Source: Mycolicibacter terrae (GTDB lineage: Bacteria; Actinomycetota; Actinomycetes; Mycobacteriales; Mycobacteriaceae). From it: a stretch of 64,000 nt of DNA. Positions within the stretch are counted from its first letter, which is position 1. Each line of letters starts with the position of its first letter. Position numbers and translations under genes: made by a program. Below, piece by piece: positions 1 through 9,435 of the stretch. The notes under the pieces were generated by a model. The model was not told the DNA's origin, did not search any database, and saw only the letters and a program-made list of their open reading frames with translations. The stretch is from positions 1,178,001 to 1,242,000 of the forward strand of contig NZ_AP022564.1 of NCBI RefSeq assembly GCF_010727125.1, given 5' to 3'.

Positions 1-99
1 GGCGCTCCATGCCGACGACGCCACCGTCATCGGTTCCGAGCCCGGACCGGAATAGATCTTGGTGGAAGTCACCTCCGGTGGCGACGACAAGTAATCCAT
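1..99 (-). CDS. PPE family protein, N-terminal fragment (cut by window edge)
   Basis: The 33 visible codons read MDYLSSPPEVTSTKIYSGPG and onward, the canonical PPE start: a Pro-Pro-Glu at residues 7-9 followed by the YSGPGS stretch. The gene begins 9 bases downstream of the PE stop codon, the usual PE-PPE arrangement. Such pairs normally make a heterodimer exported by an ESX type VII system. The rest of the gene lies outside the window, so subfamily and length are unknown. Confidence 0.85.
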   Translation of the reverse strand, partial: MDYLSSPPEVTSTKIYSGPGSEPMTVASSAWSA

Positions 100-108
100 C
101 GCCGTGGC

Positions 109-408
109 CTAACCGGCCGCGGCGGCGTTGGCCGCCTCGGTGGCGGCGTACGCGCCGGCCCCGCTGCTCAAGGCGTTGACGAACATCTCGTGGACGGCCG
201 CGGCCTGGGCGCTGACGGCCTGGTAGGCCTGGGCGTGCGCGGCGAATTGTGCCGCGGTCAGCGCGGAGACCTCGTCGGCGGCGGCCGGAACCACGCCGGT
301 GGTCGGTGCCGCTGCTGCGGCACTGTGGGCGGTCATCGCCGACCCGATTGTCCGCAGGTTTGCAACCGCGGCCATCAGTGCCTCGGGTTGCGTTGTTACG
401 AACGACAT
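109..408 (-). CDS. PE family protein, PE-domain only (99 aa)
   Basis: The 99-residue protein starts MSFVTTQPEAL, with the Pro-Glu motif at residues 8-9, and ends after the helical PE domain with no PGRS extension. The YxxxE type VII secretion signal is not obvious. A good Shine-Dalgarno sequence (CGAGGAGCG) sits just before the ATG. The next gene on the same strand is a PPE gene 9 bases away, so the two products are probably partners. The roughly 220 bases upstream hold no gene and should carry the promoter. Confidence 0.9.
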   Translation of the reverse strand: MSFVTTQPEALMAAVANLRTIGSAMTAHSAAAAAPTTGVVPAAADEVSALTAAQFAAHAQAYQAVSAQAAAVHEMFVNALSSGAGAYAATEAANAAAAG

Positions 409-630
409 AACGCTCCTCGTCGAGTCCTTCGTGGTCTGCGATCGTCGAGATGCGGATCGCGCACCTGTTTGGGTACACCGCCGACGCTAGGCGATCTGAA
501 CGCGGCGACCCACCCGTGAAGGGGGCTTTTCGGAGACTGTCAGCAGTTGTTCACCGACCGTTCGGAACCGACTCGATTCATTCACCGATCAGCACTCCGA
601 AGTCGGGCAACCGTCACCGGCGGTTCACCT

Positions 631-1677
631 TCAGTTCAACCCGTCGGCCAGCAGCGCCAGCGTGGATTCGCGTCCCGGCGCGGTGGCCGGGTCGCTACCT
701 CGCCGGGCCGAGGCGACCGGATTGAGCATCACCTCGTCGACTCCGAACCGGCGGGCGAGCTCCCGCAACTGTGCCAGCGCCTCGGTAGGCGTTCCCAGCA
801 CGGCGCGATCGAGCTCGCCGCCGGCGACGCGGTGCTGCTGCGGGGTGAGCGTCGCCTGCTGGGCTTCTTCGACCAGTTCCAGGCGGCCCGGCGGCTGGCC
901 GGTCGCCGTTCGCGCCTGCAGGTGCAGGTGGGGAAGTATCAAAGCGGTTGCCTCCGAGTGTGTTTCGGCGACAACAGTGTTGACGGTCAGGAAGGTGATC
1001 GGCTCTGCGGCGACCTCGCTGGGCACGAAATCCGACCGGTAGAGCGCCAGGGCCTCGGCGGTGTGCTCGCCGAACAGGTGATGGCCGAACACGTAGGGAA
1101 GACCTTTGGCGGCGGCGATGCGGGCCGACTCCATCGATGACCCCAGCAGGAAGACGCGCGGCGACGTCAGCGCGTGCGGGGTCGCCCGGAGGACATAGCT
1201 GCCGTCGGGCAGCTCTACCGACACGCCGGCGGGGCCCAACAGGGCGATCAGGTCGTCGAGGTGGTCGGGGAAGTCGACGACGTTCTGGTCGGCAGAACCG
1301 CTTCGGCCGGCCGGACCGCGCAACACCATCGACGCCACCGGGTCGGCGCCCGGTGCTCGTCCGATGCCCAGGTCGATGCGGTCGGGGTAGGCGGCCTCGA
1401 GCAGCGCAAACTGCTCGGCCACCGCCAGGGGCGCGTGGTTGGGCAGCATCACCCCGCCCGAGCCGACCCGCATCCGCGAGGTGGCGGCCGCCAGCATCGC
1501 GATCAGCACCGCGGGGCTGGTCGCCGCGACCGACGGGATGTTGTGGTGCTCGGCGACCCAGTACCGGCGGTAGCCGAGCCGGTCCGCCAGCTTCGCGAGG
1601 CGCAGGGTGGCCGCCAGCGCGTCCGCACTGGACTGGTCGGTGCGTACCGGCGCGAGGTCGAGCACTGAGAGGCGCAC
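631..1677 (-). CDS. LLM class flavin-dependent oxidoreductase (MsnO8-like)
   Basis: About 348 residues from a GTG start giving VRLSVLDLAPV, the usual opening of the MsnO8 subgroup of bacterial luciferase-like monooxygenases. YWVAEHHNIPSVAATSP and LGIGRAPG are typical of the F420/FMN-binding TIM-barrel family. The open frame extends further upstream, but that part is Arg/Pro-rich shadow sequence overlapping the divergent methyltransferase, so I placed the start at 1677. The substrate cannot be told from sequence. The gene is divergent from the methyltransferase, with about 90 bases between them. Confidence 0.85.
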   Translation of the reverse strand: MRLSVLDLAPVRTDQSSADALAATLRLAKLADRLGYRRYWVAEHHNIPSVAATSPAVLIAMLAAATSRMRVGSGGVMLPNHAPLAVAEQFALLEAAYPDRIDLGIGRAPGADPVASMVLRGPAGRSGSADQNVVDFPDHLDDLIALLGPAGVSVELPDGSYVLRATPHALTSPRVFLLGSSMESARIAAAKGLPYVFGHHLFGEHTAEALALYRSDFVPSEVAAEPITFLTVNTVVAETHSEATALILPHLHLQARTATGQPPGRLELVEEAQQATLTPQQHRVAGGELDRAVLGTPTEALAQLRELARRFGVDEVMLNPVASARRGSDPATAPGRESTLALLADGLN

Positions 1678-1769
1678 AGCGGCGATCTTGCCATCACCGG
1701 GCCGGTCATCGCCGTTCGTACACCGCCCGTTCTGTTGTCGTTCACCGGCGTCACGCACAGTGGTCAGCG

Positions 1770-2489
1770 ATGAGCAGCGATACCGAGTTCGTAGCGCCCG
1801 CGGATCCGCCCGAGCCCTGGGACATCGGCCGCCCGCAGCCGGCGGTGCAGCAGCTGGTGGCTTACGGGGCGCTGCGCGGCGAGGTCCTCGATCCCGGCAC
1901 CGGTCCCGGACATCACGCGATTTACTATGCGGCACACGGCTATTCGACAACAGGAGTCGACCATTCCCCGGCTGCGATCGCGCAGGCGCAGCGCAACGCC
2001 GCGGCGGCCGGGGTGGCGGTCGACTTCCAGGTGGCTGACGCGGTCGAGCTCGCCGGGTTCGACGGCCGTTTCGACACCGTCGTCGACAGTGCGTTCTACC
2101 ACGTGTTCCAGGACGATGAGGAAACCCAGCTGCGTTACGCGCGTGCTCTGCATCGGGCCACCAAGCCGCAGGCGCGGCTGTTCATGTTCGAGGCCGGCCG
2201 CCACAACGTCAACGGCTGGCAACTGGACGGCTTGTCACCGGAGCGCTTCGGGCCGCTGCTCACCGAGGCGGGGTGGCGTATCGACCACATCGGGACCACC
2301 ACCTATCAGGGCACCTTCGACCCCAACGCGTTCACCGAGATGATCGCGGTGATGGAGGCGCTCGGCCGGGAGGACCTGACGGCGGGCGTCCGCGCGCTGG
2401 CGGAGCGGTTCGCGATCCTGCAGCCCCTGCTCGAAGACAACCTGGTGCACATGCCGTTCTGGGCCGTCACCGCCACTCGGCTCGATTAG
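1770..2489 (+). CDS. class I SAM-dependent methyltransferase
   Basis: 239 residues. Motif I appears as VLDPGTGPGHHAIYYA, followed by TGVDHSPAAIAQAQ (acidic residue for the SAM ribose) and the FDTVVDSAFYHVF post-motif, so this is a Rossmann-fold methyltransferase. The ATG at 1770 gives MSSDTEFVAPADPPEPWD and is preferred over the long upstream open frame, which overlaps the divergent oxidoreductase. The end abuts the SRAP gene by 16 bases, so the two may be cotranscribed. The methyl acceptor is unknown. Confidence 0.85.
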   Translation: MSSDTEFVAPADPPEPWDIGRPQPAVQQLVAYGALRGEVLDPGTGPGHHAIYYAAHGYSTTGVDHSPAAIAQAQRNAAAAGVAVDFQVADAVELAGFDGRFDTVVDSAFYHVFQDDEETQLRYARALHRATKPQARLFMFEAGRHNVNGWQLDGLSPERFGPLLTEAGWRIDHIGTTTYQGTFDPNAFTEMIAVMEALGREDLTAGVRALAERFAILQPLLEDNLVHMPFWAVTATRLD

Positions 2490-2505
2490 CTGTCACCATG
2501 GAGGC

Positions 2506-3252
2506 ATGTGCGGGCGTTTCGCGGTAACCATCGACCCGGCGCTGCTGGCCGAGCGGATCGACGCGGTCAACGAGGTTCCGGCGGACGCTGATTCGGGTCC
2601 GAGCTACAACGTGGCGCCGACCGACACCGTCGCGACCGTGGTCAGCCGCCACACCGACCCCGGCGACGTGCCGACCCGTCGGGTTCGGCTGATGCGGTGG
2701 GGGCTGGTGCCGCCCTGGACCAAAGCCGGTCCCGACGGTGCACCGGCCGCCGGTGGCCCGATGCTGATCAACGCCCGGGCCGACAAGGTCACCACCTCGC
2801 CGGCCTACCGCTCGGCCGCCGAAAGGCGGCGCTGTCTGGTGCCGATGGACGGCTTCTACGAATGGCGTGCCGAACCCGGCGGAAGCAAGGTTCGTAAGAC
2901 ACCGTTTTACATCCACGGTGACGGCGTGATGCTGTTCGCGGCCGGTCTGTGGTCGGCATGGCGTCCCGATAGGCGGCGTGACCCGTTGTTGAGCGTCACG
3001 ATCGTCACCACCGCGGCGGTCGGGGAACTCACAGGCATTCACGATCGGATGCCGCTGCTCCTACCCGAAACCAGTTGGGACAGTTGGCTGGACCCGGACG
3101 CGCCGGTCGACACCGAGCTGCTGGCTCGCCCGCCGGAAGCGCGGGGGGTCGTCCTGCGCGAGGTTTCAACGCTGGTCAACAGCGTGCGTAACAACGGTCC
3201 GGAGCTGATCGCGGAGGCCGCCCCGCAGCCCGAGCAGACGACCCTGCTGTAG
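2506..3252 (+). CDS. SRAP/HMCES family DNA-protein crosslink protein (YedK-like)
   Basis: 248 residues beginning MCGRF, so the catalytic Cys2 becomes N-terminal after Met removal. The other family residues are present: Asn35 (SYNVAPT), Glu119 (GFYEW) and His179 (GIHDRMP). These proteins form a thiazolidine link with abasic sites in single-stranded DNA and shield them at replication forks. From memory this corresponds to M. tuberculosis Rv3226c. GGAGG lies almost against the ATG, but Cys2 fixes the start. An IS481-type element begins 9 bases after the stop. Confidence 0.93.
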   Translation: MCGRFAVTIDPALLAERIDAVNEVPADADSGPSYNVAPTDTVATVVSRHTDPGDVPTRRVRLMRWGLVPPWTKAGPDGAPAAGGPMLINARADKVTTSPAYRSAAERRRCLVPMDGFYEWRAEPGGSKVRKTPFYIHGDGVMLFAAGLWSAWRPDRRRDPLLSVTIVTTAAVGELTGIHDRMPLLLPETSWDSWLDPDAPVDTELLARPPEARGVVLREVSTLVNSVRNNGPELIAEAAPQPEQTTLL

Positions 3253-3260
3253 GTGCTAGC

Positions 3261-4341
3261 TGTACTCGGCAGGGACGTTGTTGACGATTTCGGTGCGAGA
3301 AGGGAGGACCTCCGGGCTTAGTGGAGATGTCTGACGTCTTCACACACTCGGAGGTCCTCGTGTCTCACGCTAATGCCCGCTTGACCGTTCATGGTCGTCA
3401 ACTGCTGGTCGATCGAATCCTGACCGGCGGGCGCAAACCCGCGCATGTCGCCGCTGAACTCGGTGTATCACGGCAATGCGCCTATCGATGGGTCCACCGC
3501 TATCTCACCGAAGGATCGGCCGGTCTCGTCGACCGGTCCTCACGACCGCACCGGTGCCCGCGACGCACCGCCGCATCGGTGGAGACCGCCGTGGTCGAAC
3601 TGCGTCGTTCCTCCCGTCGAGGCCAGGATTGGATCGGTACCGAACTCGCGGTGCCGGCACGCACGGTCTCGGCGATCCTGCGCCGCCACGAGGTGGCCTA
3701 CCTACGCGACTGCGACCCGTTGACCGGAGCGCTCATTCGCTCGTCGAAAGCCACCACGGTGCGCTACGAACGGGCCCGGCCCGGCGAGCTGATTCACATG
3801 GACGTCAAGAAGATCGGACGCATTCCCGACGGCGGAGGATGGAAAGCCCATGGCCGCCAGGCCGGTGACACCGCCACACGCAAGAAGGCCCGGATCGGGT
3901 TCGACTACGTGCACTCGGCCATCGACGATCACTCTCGGCTGGCGTACTCGGAGATCCTGCCCGACGAGAAGGGCGCCACTTGCGGAGCGTTTCGCGCGCG
4001 CAGCTCAATACTTCACCACCCACGGCATCACTATCGAGCGCGTCATCACCGACAACCACTTCAGCTATCGCCGCTCCAACGACGTCGCCGCCACCATCAC
4101 CGCGATCGGCGCCAAACACGTCTTCATCAAGCCCTACTGCCCATGGCAGAACGGAAAAGTGGAGCGCTTCAATCGCACCCTGCAGACCGAGTGGGCCTAC
4201 CGCCAGGTCTTCACCACCAACGCCGCACGAAGCGCAGCTCTTGCTCCCTGGCTCGAGTACTACAACAATCAACGCCGCCACTCAGCCATCGGAGGCCAAC
4301 CCCCAATCAGCCGACTGTCACCAACGTGACTGCCGAGTACA
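3261..4341 (+). mobile_element. IS481-type insertion sequence, about 1.08 kb
   Basis: The ends carry imperfect inverted repeats: TGTACTCGGCAG is perfect at both ends (3261-3272 and 4330-4341), followed by a weaker match out to about 25 bp with 22 identities. The element is flanked by GCTAGC on both sides (3255-3260 and 4342-4347). That fits the 6-bp NCTAGN target duplication known for IS481. The single transposase gene inside is frameshifted. The right-hand copy of the duplication contains the TAG stop codon of the neighbouring PPE gene. Confidence 0.9.
3360..4329 (+). pseudogene. IS481 family transposase, frameshifted
   Basis: The GTG start gives VSHANARLTVHGRQLLVDRI, the standard IS481 N-terminus, with a helix-turn-helix (AAELGVSRQCAYRW). 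The first DDE residues lie in the first frame (IHMDVKKIGRI; FDYVHSAIDDHSR). The frame changes near 3990, after which a second frame carries VITDNHFSY, the catalytic Glu in CPWQNGKVERFNRTLQTEWA, and a normal C-terminus ending at 4329. A tract of four CG dinucleotides sits at the break, and one extra CG would restore the frame. The copy is therefore probably inactive unless the frame is recoded. Confidence 0.88.
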
Positions 4342-4342
4342 G

Positions 4343-5662
4343 CTAGCGGCCGACCAAGGCCCGCTTCTCCGCGGCGTACTCCTCGTCGGTGAGGATCCCG
4401 GCGCTGCGCAACTCGGCCAGCTCGCGCAGTTCGACATCGGCACCCATCAGCAGGCCGAAGGCAGACTCCGGCGTGAACTCCGGCAGCTCGTTGGGCCGCC
4501 GTGACGGTGGCCCGGGGGCGGCAGTGCTACCGGTGGTCGGAACCCGGCGGCCCGGGGCGGCACCCGCGCTGGCCCGACCCGCCAGGCCTGCCGCGGCCAT
4601 TCCCACCGCCGGCACCATCGTCTCGCCGGCGGCCACGGCTCCGGCCGCCGACGTGCCGGCGGCCGCCAAGGACACGCCGACCTGACCGATCGCCGAGGGC
4701 ACCGCAGAAGCCCAGGCCAGCGGCACGGACAAGCCGCTGATCGAGGTTGCCGAGGCCATGCTGGCCGTCATCGGTAACGCACCGGCCAATGCGGCCCGAG
4801 CCACTTCCTCGACCACCCCGAAGACGCCGAGCGGATCGATGAGGAAAGTGCCGAGCGCGTCGATGCCGAACGTGCCCATCGAGTCGACGATCAGTTCCAG
4901 GCCGGCGTTGGAGAGCTCGATGGTGGGGGCGCTGGCCGAGGCCGCGGCCGTGAGCGGCCCGATCAGACCGGCCAGCGCCGACACCCCCGTCGACGAACCG
5001 GCAGCGGTCGGGAGCGTGGAGCCCTGCAGCGCCTGGGTGAGCCCGGCGAGAAGGCCCTCGCCCTGCCCCTGGGCGGCGGTGGCGGCGGCCTGTCCCACCG
5101 CTTGCCCGGCTGCGGAGGCCTGGGCGGCCGCCCCGGCCGAGCTGGTGGTACGCGGCGGTTGGGTGAAGGGGACGAGCTTGCTGGCCGCGGCGGCCCCGGC
5201 GGCGTAGCCGGACATGGCGGTGGCGTCCTGGGCCCACATCTGCGCATAGTGGGCTTCGGTGGCCGCGATCGCGGCCGTGTTCTGACCCAGGAAATTGGTC
5301 GCGACCAGCGCCATCAGCAGGCTGCGGTTGGCTGCGATGACCGGGGGCGGCACGGTCATGGCGAATGCGGTCTCATAGGCCGCGGTGGCGGCCCTGGCCT
5401 GGATGGCGGTCTCTTCGGCCTGGACCGCGATCGCGCGCAGCCACTGGGCGTACGGTGCGGCGGCCGCGGCCATGGCCGCGGCGCTGGGTCCGGCCCAGCC
5501 GGATGACAGCTCGGTGAGCACCGATTCGTAGGCGAGGCCCGCGGTGTTCAGTTCGGCGCCCAGCGCATCCCAGGACGACGCGGCCGCCAGCAACGGGCCC
5601 GCGCCCGCACCGGAATACATCCGGCCCGAGTTGATCTCCGGCGGTAAAAACGCAAAATCCAT
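4343..5662 (-). CDS. PPE family protein, SVP subgroup, with SHOCT-like tail
   Basis: About 439 residues starting [20 protein letters not shown], a canonical PPE domain (about 1-180) with the WxG region SSGWAGPSA. The middle carries the SVP signature ([14 protein letters not shown]). The last 28 residues, from [16 protein letters not shown] to KRALVGR, look like a SHOCT domain. The start is 4 bases after the stop of the upstream paralogue, so the pair is cotranscribed. The stop codon lies inside the target duplication of the adjacent IS481 element, which left the coding region intact. Confidence 0.88.
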   Translation of the reverse strand: MDFAFLPPEINSGRMYSGAGAGPLLAAASSWDALGAELNTAGLAYESVLTELSSGWAGPSAAAMAAAAAPYAQWLRAIAVQAEETAIQARAATAAYETAFAMTVPPPVIAANRSLLMALVATNFLGQNTAAIAATEAHYAQMWAQDATAMSGYAAGAAAASKLVPFTQPPRTTSSAGAAAQASAAGQAVGQAAATAAQGQGEGLLAGLTQALQGSTLPTAAGSSTGVSALAGLIGPLTAAASASAPTIELSNAGLELIVDSMGTFGIDALGTFLIDPLGVFGVVEEVARAALAGALPMTASMASATSISGLSVPLAWASAVPSAIGQVGVSLAAAGTSAAGAVAAGETMVPAVGMAAAGLAGRASAGAAPGRRVPTTGSTAAPGPPSRRPNELPEFTPESAFGLLMGADVELRELAELRSAGILTDEEYAAEKRALVGR

Positions 5663-5666
5663 GGTG

Positions 5667-7010
5667 TTACCGGCCGAGTAGGCGCCGCTTCTCCTGCGCG
5701 AACTCTTCTTCGGTGAGGATCCCGGCATCGCGGAGGTCGGCCAGCTCCCGCAGCTCGCCGGAGATTCGGGTGATCGGACCGTTCAACGGACGTACCGGCG
5801 GTGGCTCCGGCTTCGGGTCATGTTGTTTGACGACCGGGCGCGGCACGCGCGGGGGAGCTGTTGCCTTCGCCTTCGTGGTCGCGGCGCCGCCACCGCGGCC
5901 GCGCCCGACGCCGGCGGTGGCGCGGCCGGCCAGACCGGCGGCGGCCATCGCGGCCAGCGGCAGCGCGGTGGCCCCTGCCGCGGTGGGGATGGCGCTCTCG
6001 GCGGCCGTCGGCAACGCCCCGCCGATCTGCTGGATCACCGTGGTGGTCGGGGCCGCGGTCGCCCAGGTCTGCGGCACCGACAAGCCGCTGAGGGTGGCTG
6101 CTTCGCCCATCTCGGCGCTCACCGGTGTCACCGCACTGGCCAGCGCCATCTCCGGCAGCAGTTCGCTCTCGATCTCGCCGACACCGATCAGGTCGATACC
6201 GAAGGAGCCGGCCGCGTCGACACCGAAGGTGCCGGCCGAGTCGATGACGAAAGTGCCGAACAGGCTGGCCGCCAGCGCCGCGTAGGACGCCGCCAGGCCG
6301 GGCTCGAGCGCCGCCGCCGACCCGACCGAACTCAACAGGGACGCGTTCGATCCGGCCGCCGCCGAACCGGGCGTGGTCAGGCCCTGCAGCGCCTGGGTGA
6401 TCGCCGCGGCCACGGTGTCGGCGTGGCTGCCGGTCGCGGTGGCAGCCGCCTGTCCGACAGCGCCCGCCTGGTTGGCCGCCCCCGCGGGGTTGGTGGTCTT
6501 GGGCGGCGGGGTGAACGGGCTCAGCGTGCTGGCGGCGGCCGAACTGCCGGCGTAGCCGTACATCGCGGTGGCGTCCTGGGCCCACATCTCGTAGTAGTGG
6601 GCGTCGGTGGCCGCAATGGCCGCGGTGTTCTGGCCCAGGTAGTTGGTGGCCAGCAGGGTCATCAGTTGAGCGCGGTTGGCGGTGACGACCGGCGGTGGCA
6701 CGGTCATCCCGAACGCGGCGTCGTAGGCTGCGGCGGCGGTTCTGGCCTGTGCCGCCGTGTGCTCGGCCTGGGCCGCGGTGGCATGCATCCACTGGGCATA
6801 GGGCGCGGCGGCGGCCGCCATCGCCGCGGAGCTGGGTCCGGCCCAGCCGCTGGACAATTCGTCGATCACCGAGTCGTAGGCCAGGCCGGCGGCGTTCAGT
6901 TCGGCCGCCAGTGAGCTCCAGGCTGTGGCAGCGGCAAGCAACGGTCCGGCGCCGGCGCCGGAATACATTCGGGCCGAGTTGACCTCCGGCGGCAGCATCG
7001 CGAAATCCAT
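5667..7010 (-). CDS. PPE family protein, SVP subgroup, with SHOCT-like tail (tandem paralogue)
   Basis: About 447 residues starting [20 protein letters not shown], then the PPE helical domain with SSGWAGPSS and the SVP motif ([14 protein letters not shown]). A low-complexity linker rich in Gly/Arg, Lys and Pro precedes a C-terminus ([20 protein letters not shown]) resembling SHOCT. It is a clear tandem duplicate of the following gene. I chose ATG 7010 because it gives the conserved PPE opening; the open frame runs further upstream. A nine-codon ORF with a strong ribosome site ends 2 bases before this ATG. Confidence 0.88.
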   Translation of the reverse strand: MDFAMLPPEVNSARMYSGAGAGPLLAAATAWSSLAAELNAAGLAYDSVIDELSSGWAGPSSAAMAAAAAPYAQWMHATAAQAEHTAAQARTAAAAYDAAFGMTVPPPVVTANRAQLMTLLATNYLGQNTAAIAATDAHYYEMWAQDATAMYGYAGSSAAASTLSPFTPPPKTTNPAGAANQAGAVGQAAATATGSHADTVAAAITQALQGLTTPGSAAAGSNASLLSSVGSAAALEPGLAASYAALAASLFGTFVIDSAGTFGVDAAGSFGIDLIGVGEIESELLPEMALASAVTPVSAEMGEAATLSGLSVPQTWATAAPTTTVIQQIGGALPTAAESAIPTAAGATALPLAAMAAAGLAGRATAGVGRGRGGGAATTKAKATAPPRVPRPVVKQHDPKPEPPPVRPLNGPITRISGELRELADLRDAGILTEEEFAQEKRRLLGR

Positions 7011-7014
7011 TGCT

Positions 7015-7044
7015 AGACCATTCTGTTGGCGGTAGGGATCATGG
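7015..7044 (-). other. nine-codon upstream ORF before the PPE pair
   Basis: On the minus strand AGGAGAGACC precedes ATG and the codons for MIPTANRMV, then TAG, CA, and the ATG of the PPE gene. The PPE start itself has no clear Shine-Dalgarno sequence, so its translation may depend on reinitiation after this short ORF. Alternatively translation starts at one of the in-frame codons further upstream. No homologue is known to me. Confidence 0.45.
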
Positions 7045-7216
7045 TCTCTCCTGAATTCCCCCAAGGTCGCGCCGGTCGAGGCGCCGCTGGGCGCACCACT
7101 GTCCGCAGTCGTCGGTGGCGACGGTAAACGGTGAACTTGAAGTGAACCTGAAGAATCCGGCGACCGACGAAAACCGGCCGCCGGGTGCTCCCCAACCGGG
7201 CGCGGCGGTGTTATCA

Positions 7217-7966
7217 ATGGACATGGCCGATTCCCGGTCCGCCGAGCGGCGAGGCGGCAATCCCTCGGCGCGTGGCGCCGAGAGCTTCAGCGTGGGAACT
7301 CCGCGGGTGCTGGTGGTGGAGGATTCCGAGACCATCCGCGAGATGGTCAGCGAAGCGTTGGCCGACGCCGGCTATCTGACCGATGCTCAGGCCGACGGCA
7401 GCGGGCTGGAGGAGGTGCTCGACGGGTTCCGGCCGGATCTGGTGGTGCTCGACGTGATGCTGCCCGGCCGCGACGGCTTCGCGCTGATGGATGTGATCCT
7501 GCGCTGGGGCGAGGTCGGCGTAGTGCTGCTGACCGCGCGCGACGGCCTGCCCGACCGGCTGCGCGGCCTCGACGGCGGCGCCGACGACTACGTGGTCAAG
7601 CCGTTCGAGCTCGCCGAACTGGTGTCGCGGGTCGGTGCGGTGCTGCGCCGGCGAGGCCGGTTGCCGGCGGCAGTGCAGTTCGGCGATTTGATGGTCGACG
7701 TCGACGCCGGGGTGGCCTCGCGTTCGGGGACCCCGTTGGGCCTGACCGCCACCGAGCTGCGGGTACTGGTCTACCTGGTGGAGCAGCGTGGCCGCATCGT
7801 CAGCAGCGCCCAGATCCTCAACGCGGTGTGGGGGTATGAGGCCTACGACCCCAACCTGGTTCAGGTCCATATCAGCGGCCTGCGACAGAAGCTGGAGGCG
7901 CACGGGCCGCGGATCCTGCACACCGTGCGCGGGATCGGCTACCGGCTGCAACTGTCGGCCTCATGA
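7217..7966 (+). CDS. OmpR/PhoB-type response regulator
   Basis: About 249 residues. The receiver domain (about 29-145) has the acidic pair Glu35-Asp36, phosphoacceptor Asp79 ([10 protein letters not shown]) and Lys128 (YVVKPF). A winged-helix DNA-binding domain follows (about 155-247), with [12 protein letters not shown] and HISGLRQKL ending GIGYRLQ. ATG 7217 is the likely start, with a second in-frame ATG at 7223; the open frame reaches further up into the region divergent from the PPE genes. It overlaps the kinase gene by ATGA. I cannot assign it to a named mycobacterial pair. Confidence 0.9.
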   Translation: MDMADSRSAERRGGNPSARGAESFSVGTPRVLVVEDSETIREMVSEALADAGYLTDAQADGSGLEEVLDGFRPDLVVLDVMLPGRDGFALMDVILRWGEVGVVLLTARDGLPDRLRGLDGGADDYVVKPFELAELVSRVGAVLRRRGRLPAAVQFGDLMVDVDAGVASRSGTPLGLTATELRVLVYLVEQRGRIVSSAQILNAVWGYEAYDPNLVQVHISGLRQKLEAHGPRILHTVRGIGYRLQLSAS

Positions 7967-9396
7967 CCGCCACGCCGTCGCTGCGCCGGCGTTTGACGGT
8001 CATGGTGCTGGCGCTGCTGGCGGTGTTGATGCTGACCATGGGGCTGGTGATCAACGCCTCCTTGACCGCGCTGGAGAACCACAGCCTGCACGAGCGATTG
8101 GCGTTGGCCACGCAGCGCGCGGATTCCCTGGTAGCACTGGGGATTTCACCTGAACAACTGGCCGAGCAACTCAACGGCGGCATCATCAGCGCACTCGTCG
8201 TCGCCGCGGACGGGTCCAGTTTCGGTGACCCTTCGATCGAACCCGACACGACCACCGGATCGAGAATTGCGCCCCCGCCGCTGGAACCCGATGAGACCGC
8301 GACGGTCCTGGTGCATCCCCTGGCCGACGGCGGACGGGTGATCCTGGTCGCCGATACCACCGAAGCCGCCGAGACGCTGAGCCGATTACGGCGCCTGATG
8401 ATCGGCGCCGGGCTCGGGATTCTGCTCATCACGGCGATCCTGCTGGCCGGGGTGAGCCGGGCCATGCTCGCGCCGCTGGACCGGCTCACCGATCTGGCCC
8501 GCGACATCACCACCGGGGACCGGGGGAGTCGCCTGCGACCCGACCGGCCGAAAACCGAACTCGGCCGAGCTGCAAGCGCTTTCGACGACATGCTCGATGA
8601 GCTGGAGGACTCCGAGAAGCGCGCCCAGCGGGCCGCCGACCAAGCGCAGCGGGCCGAGGCCGCGGTCCGGCGATTCCTCGCCGACGCCGCCCACGAATTG
8701 CGCACCCCGATCGCCGGAATCCAGGCCGCCGCCGAACAGATCGCCGGCAAGGTCGGCCAGGATGTCGGCCAGTCCGACGGCCAGGACATCGTCGAGCCCG
8801 AAGTGCTCCGCCAGCACCGCCGCGCCTCCATGCTGCTCACCGAGGCCCGTCGGGCCACCCGGCTGGTCACCGACATGCTCGACCTGAGCTACATCGACGC
8901 CGGACTGCCGCTGGAGCTCAAGGACATCGACCTGATCGGGATCGTCGACACCCAGCTCGAGCGGGCGGCGCTGCTGGCCCCGCAACTGCACCTGGCCCGC
9001 ACCGGCCTGGACACCCTGACCGTCCGGGCCGATCCCACCCGGCTGGCGCAGATCCTGTCGAATCTGCTGGACAACTCCCGCCGCTACACCCCGCCCGGCG
9101 GACACATCACCGTCGAGGTGAATCGCATCGATGGCGCCGCCGAAGTGATCGCCACCGACACCGGGATCGGCATCCGCGCCGAGGACACCGAGCGCATCTT
9201 CGATCGGCTGGTGCGCCTGGACAGTGCCCGTGGCCGGGACCACGGGGGCGCCGGGCTGGGCCTGCCGATCGCGCGTGCGCTGGCCGACGCGCACGGCGGC
9301 CGGTTGACCTGCGTCCCGCACTCCGGTGGCGCCTGCTTCCGGCTGGTCATTCCACTGCGGGCGGTTGAGCCGGGCCGTCCGGATGATTCCGGCTGA
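7963..9396 (+). CDS. sensor histidine kinase
   Basis: 477 residues. Membrane helices lie at about 13-34 and 145-168, enclosing an external loop of about 110 residues that should sense the signal. A HAMP region follows, then the H box ADAAHELRTPIAG with His244, and an ATPase domain with N box (LSNLLDNSRRYT), G1 (DTGIGI) and G2 (HGGAGLGLPIA). It is the partner of the preceding response regulator, with an ATGA overlap. The two downstream genes on the same strand begin 39 bases after its stop and may share the transcript. Confidence 0.93.
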   Translation: MTATPSLRRRLTVMVLALLAVLMLTMGLVINASLTALENHSLHERLALATQRADSLVALGISPEQLAEQLNGGIISALVVAADGSSFGDPSIEPDTTTGSRIAPPPLEPDETATVLVHPLADGGRVILVADTTEAAETLSRLRRLMIGAGLGILLITAILLAGVSRAMLAPLDRLTDLARDITTGDRGSRLRPDRPKTELGRAASAFDDMLDELEDSEKRAQRAADQAQRAEAAVRRFLADAAHELRTPIAGIQAAAEQIAGKVGQDVGQSDGQDIVEPEVLRQHRRASMLLTEARRATRLVTDMLDLSYIDAGLPLELKDIDLIGIVDTQLERAALLAPQLHLARTGLDTLTVRADPTRLAQILSNLLDNSRRYTPPGGHITVEVNRIDGAAEVIATDTGIGIRAEDTERIFDRLVRLDSARGRDHGGAGLGLPIARALADAHGGRLTCVPHSGGACFRLVIPLRAVEPGRPDDSG

Positions 9397-9435
9397 TCGC
9401 TGGCAGACGGCCCGCCGATTGGGTACAACGGTGCG

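Noticed and set aside
190..1140. Long + strand open frames opposite the PE and oxidoreductase genes
   Set aside because: Arg/Gly-rich translations without domains, antisense to well-supported genes; normal shadow frames at high GC.
1678..1950. N-terminal extension of the LLM oxidoreductase (to 439 residues)
   Set aside because: The extra 91 residues are basic low complexity and overlap the divergent methyltransferase start; VRLSVLDLAPV is the family start.
3321..4346. A single 341-residue transposase frame
   Set aside because: After residue about 224 the translation becomes His/Arg-rich nonsense, while the true IS481 C-terminus continues in another frame.
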